DNA of 64,000 nucleotides, taken from Paulownia fortunei. Its lineage: Eukaryota; Streptophyta; Magnoliopsida; Lamiales; Paulowniaceae. Positions 61,168-64,000 of this stretch are shown in pieces. The notes under the pieces are model-generated. The model ran no database searches and was not told where the DNA came from. It saw only the letters and a list, made by a program, of their open reading frames with translations. The first letter of the stretch is position 1. Each line of letters starts with the position of its first letter. The stretch covers positions 23,551,445-23,615,444 of the forward strand of contig CM033107.1 of the NCBI GenBank assembly GCA_019321725.1. Direction: 5' to 3'. The position numbers and the translations under genes were made by a program.

Positions 61168-63150
61168 AGCCAGATATCTAGAGATTCACTAGTTTATGGT
61201 TAAACAATAAAACTGAACCAATTTTCCATGTTTCTTTTGTAAAATGCAGTGGCTAGATTATTATTGCCTAGTTCATAATGGAAGTACTGTGAATTTTTGC
61301 TTCTGGTACCGCAATCCACATACACATGTAGTTTATCCCCTGATAGTGATGGTAGATGCTAGAAGTTGAGCTTAACTAGGGAAAACCATGTGGTTTTTGG
61401 CTCTTCTTAGGTGTAAAAGGTTGTAAAGGATGTTCAGTTACCTTCTAAAAACCATTTTGGACAGGAAAATGCAATTAGCTTTTGAACATTTGTGCAGAAG
61501 TATTAAGACAGCAGCTTTGATCAGGATTAGTGGATTTTGACACTTGCAATCTGTGTCTAGTGCTCTCCAAGTACTTGGCGTGATTGCACGTTGTGTTCTT
61601 TCTTGCCCAAGTGCTTATATCCCAACCATATAAATTATAATATCTTTGCACAAATGACAACCTATCTTGTCTAGACTAAATTTTTTATTAGACCCTTTGA
61701 ACATATGGAAAATGAAATGTAGTGGTTTTGTTACAAGTTACTCCACAAAATTAACTCATACTATATTTCAGCCTTGTACAAATCAGCTGAACATTTTAGC
61801 GGAGCTCTTACAGCAACTACTATGTTATGTCGATATTCTCTACGTGTTTGCAGGTTTTACATCGTTAACTCATTTTTTTACCTCACACAAACGTTTTTAT
61901 GGCACCATAGTTTGACCCTTATTTTAATTGGGTAAATTAATATTGATTGTTCTTACTAACTCGATACAAAGTTTTATTACATACTGAGCATCACAAGTGT
62001 CTTGACTTCTTCATAGATCTTAATTAAAGACATGAGCAATATCTAATTGGGGTTAGAGTCGCTATATTACACATAATTATATTAGTATACCTAATTATAT
62101 AAATACTCAATGACTCACAAATTTATTAAAAATACTATCTAATTTCGTATTTCGTAGTGTATATAATTATCGTAAAATATATATTCAAACAAATATGATA
62201 TACACTGACGAACATATTTTGTATGTAATGTAAGATAAAATACTAAATTAAAATAAAATATGAAAACAGTTAAATAGTAGTTTTTGATAGTATACGATAA
62301 TTTTGTTTTCCCCAAAATGTTAACATGTGTAGCGATCGGTCTAAATTTGTTTACTTAATTATTCTGATTTAAATAGTATCGGCCCGGCTTCCGCCGGCAG
62401 CAGGCTGACGTTAAGCCATAGGTATTCATGTCCATAAACGATAAATTATGGTATGCACAAAGAATCATTCAAAAACTTATCATCGTAGTGGCTTACCACC
62501 TCGCCAAAATCTTTGATTTGTAGAAATAATCAAAGATATCCAAAGTCTTAAAATAATTTTAATATGTATGCATAAATTAAGAATTCGCTAATACGTGCAT
62601 TAAAATATAAAATAATATGATCACAACATGTATAAAATTTCATTAAGGTCAATAATATTTTTGTAGCCGTGGTGGCCTGTATACATATATGTTAGATAAA
62701 ATATATAAATTTGGGTTGTTTTTTTACGTTTGATTGTGAAAATAAATTAGCAAGTTTATTGCACTAAGTTGCAACTAATACTACATTTAATTAGAAATCT
62801 TGTAATATATGATACATTGTTTTTCCACCCTCTTTGGTAATATGCAAATATACCAATATTAATAAAATGAAATGTGAAGATATAAATAATTAGTCTTAGA
62901 TGCAATTTTTTTTCTTCCATGAAATAATAACACTGTCAAAAATCATAATAAAAAAATATAAAAAAGAGAAACCAATCATCTACACATTTTTGCGTTTGGA
63001 AATGGCAATAATTAATGAATATTTATTGCTTAGATTAAAATTAAGAACATCTTTATTGTATTTACTAATTAAACGCGTATTCACATTGGAAACATTCCAA
63101 GCTTCCAACAGAAAAACCTGCCACCTTCCCCACGCAGCCCCTTCTATCTC
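61168..63150. other. Intergenic DNA upstream of the kinase gene
   Basis: The first few hundred bases are probably 3' UTR of the preceding gene. The remainder, to about 63100, is AT-rich and holds no supported gene. A short GC-rich patch lies at 62380-62420 (CGGCCCGGCTTCCGCCGGCAGCAGG), which contains GCCGGC and CCGGC words but no clear hairpin of note. Confidence 0.5.
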
Positions 63151-63194
63151 CTCCTTTTCCCATTCTCGTTTATTTCAAGAAAGGGAGAGAGGAA

Positions 63195-63848
63195 ATCCAA
63201 AACCCTAATCCAAACCACGTATTGTTACGAAGATATAAATGGAAAGAGAGACGGACTTGGTAAACAAGAGGCAAACATCCCTTCCATTTTCCCAAACGCC
63301 ACTTTCTTTTCTTTTTTTTCATTCTCATTGTATTGCTCAAGTCTTCTACATTCCCTGATCGACTCTTCCTATTTGGTCTTGACTTTTCCAATGTAATGTG
63401 GAGTTTTCTGGGCTTATCTCCATTTTTCCTGTGAAATTTTTTTCCTTCTGCATGCATGTTTGATCATAGGCTATAGTAGAAGGATCTAATTTTTTTTTTT
63501 TTCTTTTTCTGGGGTTTTAGTGCTTTCAATATCTGGAATTACCGCTTTTAAATTTCCAAAACACTGTTTGTCCACGGTGATTAGTATTTCATTATTTCAG
63601 TATCTATTCATATTGTATAATACCGTCTATTCTTTGACTTTGATCTATCCTTAGTGTTAATTTGATTAGTCTTGTCTTTGGCCTTTTCATCTGTTGTAGT
63701 ATCTTTTTAGTTCCTCGGTCTCGCAGCAATTTAATCGTTAGAGATGATCAATCTTTTCTGGGTGGTGCACAATGGGGTTCAGCATGCAATGCTCAAGTTT
63801 GAATTTTTTTAGTAGGAGTTTTAGGGGAGGAAAATAGTCCAGCAACAG
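63195..63848 (+). promoter_or_regulatory. Promoter and leader of the kinase gene, with upstream ORFs
   Basis: A telo-box-like AAACCCTAA (63200-63208) and a TATAAAT box (about 63233-63239) precede a pyrimidine-rich leader of roughly 580 bases. The leader contains several ATGs. The last distinct one opens a 22-codon upstream ORF at 63744-63812 (MINLFWVVHNG...), which stops 36 bases before the main start. If it is exonic, this uORF could lower translation of the kinase. A leader intron cannot be excluded. Confidence 0.4.
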
Positions 63849-64000
63849 ATGGGAAATAATTGTGTTAACGGAAAGATTGCCAAGGATGGCTTTTTCTACA
63901 CAATTTCACATTCTTTGTGGTGGTCTAAGTCACCAGATATGATTTCTTACAATAACAACAAAGAAAAAAACGGTGGAGAGCCTTCTGTGAAAGCTATAGA
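63849..64000 (+). CDS. Probable calcium-dependent protein kinase, N-terminal part only (runs off the window)
   Basis: Only the first 50 codons are inside the window. They begin MGNNCVNGKIAKDGFFYTIS and continue with HSLWWSKSPDMI and an Asn/Lys/Glu-rich stretch. Gly2 and Cys5 form the N-myristoylation plus palmitoylation signal typical of plant CDPKs. The pattern MGN.CV, then K.GF, then a W..S.SPD block is that of the long-variable-domain subgroup related to CPK1/CPK2. These kinases join a Ser/Thr kinase domain to four EF-hands and act at membranes in calcium signalling. The kinase domain itself lies outside, so the assignment rests on the N-terminal variable domain alone. The frame stays open to the end of the window. 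Confidence 0.75.
   Translation, partial: MGNNCVNGKIAKDGFFYTISHSLWWSKSPDMISYNNNKEKNGGEPSVKAI

Noticed and set aside
1..64000. CRISPR arrays, bacterial operons, rRNA and tRNA genes
   Set aside because: None found. The sequence is plant nuclear DNA. Repeats present are tandem, segmental or microsatellite, and no cloverleaf-like sequence with tRNA A and B boxes was recognised by eye.

Overview
This window is nuclear DNA from a flowering plant, most likely a eudicot. It is AT-rich, its genes are split by GT..AG introns, and its proteins are plant versions of known families. I cannot name the species. Most of the first 39 kb is intergenic or repeat DNA, and the conventional genes lie in the last 25 kb.

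Region by region: (1) 1-13.2 kb is AT-rich DNA with no convincing gene, only small direct repeats, microsatellites and possible transposon remnants. (2) 13.2-37.2 kb holds a dispersed tandem array of five very short intact genes, all on the minus strand. I reconstructed them by reading the reverse complement: A 13673-13852, B 17910-18101, C 25636-25788, D 32017-32211, E 36495-36647. They encode basic proteins of 50-64 residues sharing a core PSF(V/A)TPVRG(A/S)I(K/R)RRIFS.LFR. Each has a TATA-like box about 85-95 bp upstream of the ATG and a GAA/TTC cluster resembling a heat-shock element beyond it. Decayed copies without the coding part lie at about 19.42-19.65 kb and 26.40-27.11 kb. The DNA between the genes is itself duplicated (24.0-26.35 with 34.9-37.2 kb; 29.59-31.66 with 32.73-34.80 kb; a third copy at 19.65-22.49 kb, broken by two insertions). 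(3) 39.66-42.96 kb, plus: dihydroneopterin aldolase (folate synthesis), 3 coding exons. (4) 44.58-47.73 kb, minus: ribosomal protein uL22 of the mitochondrial type, 6 coding exons, tail to tail with the aldolase gene. (5) 53.54-57.82 kb, plus: START-domain lipid-binding protein, 10 coding exons. (6) 58.87-61.17 kb, plus: Fra a 1/Mal d 1-associated-like small protein, 2 exons. (7) 63.85 kb to the window end, plus: the N-terminus of a probable calcium-dependent protein kinase with an acylation signal.

The genes of the right half are ordinary single loci with no shared pathway. The unusual part is the small-protein array. Its members differ by in-frame indels and mostly synonymous changes in the core, which points to selection on the protein. 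I do not recognise its function. Exon boundaries were read by eye from splice signals and reading-frame continuity, without transcripts.
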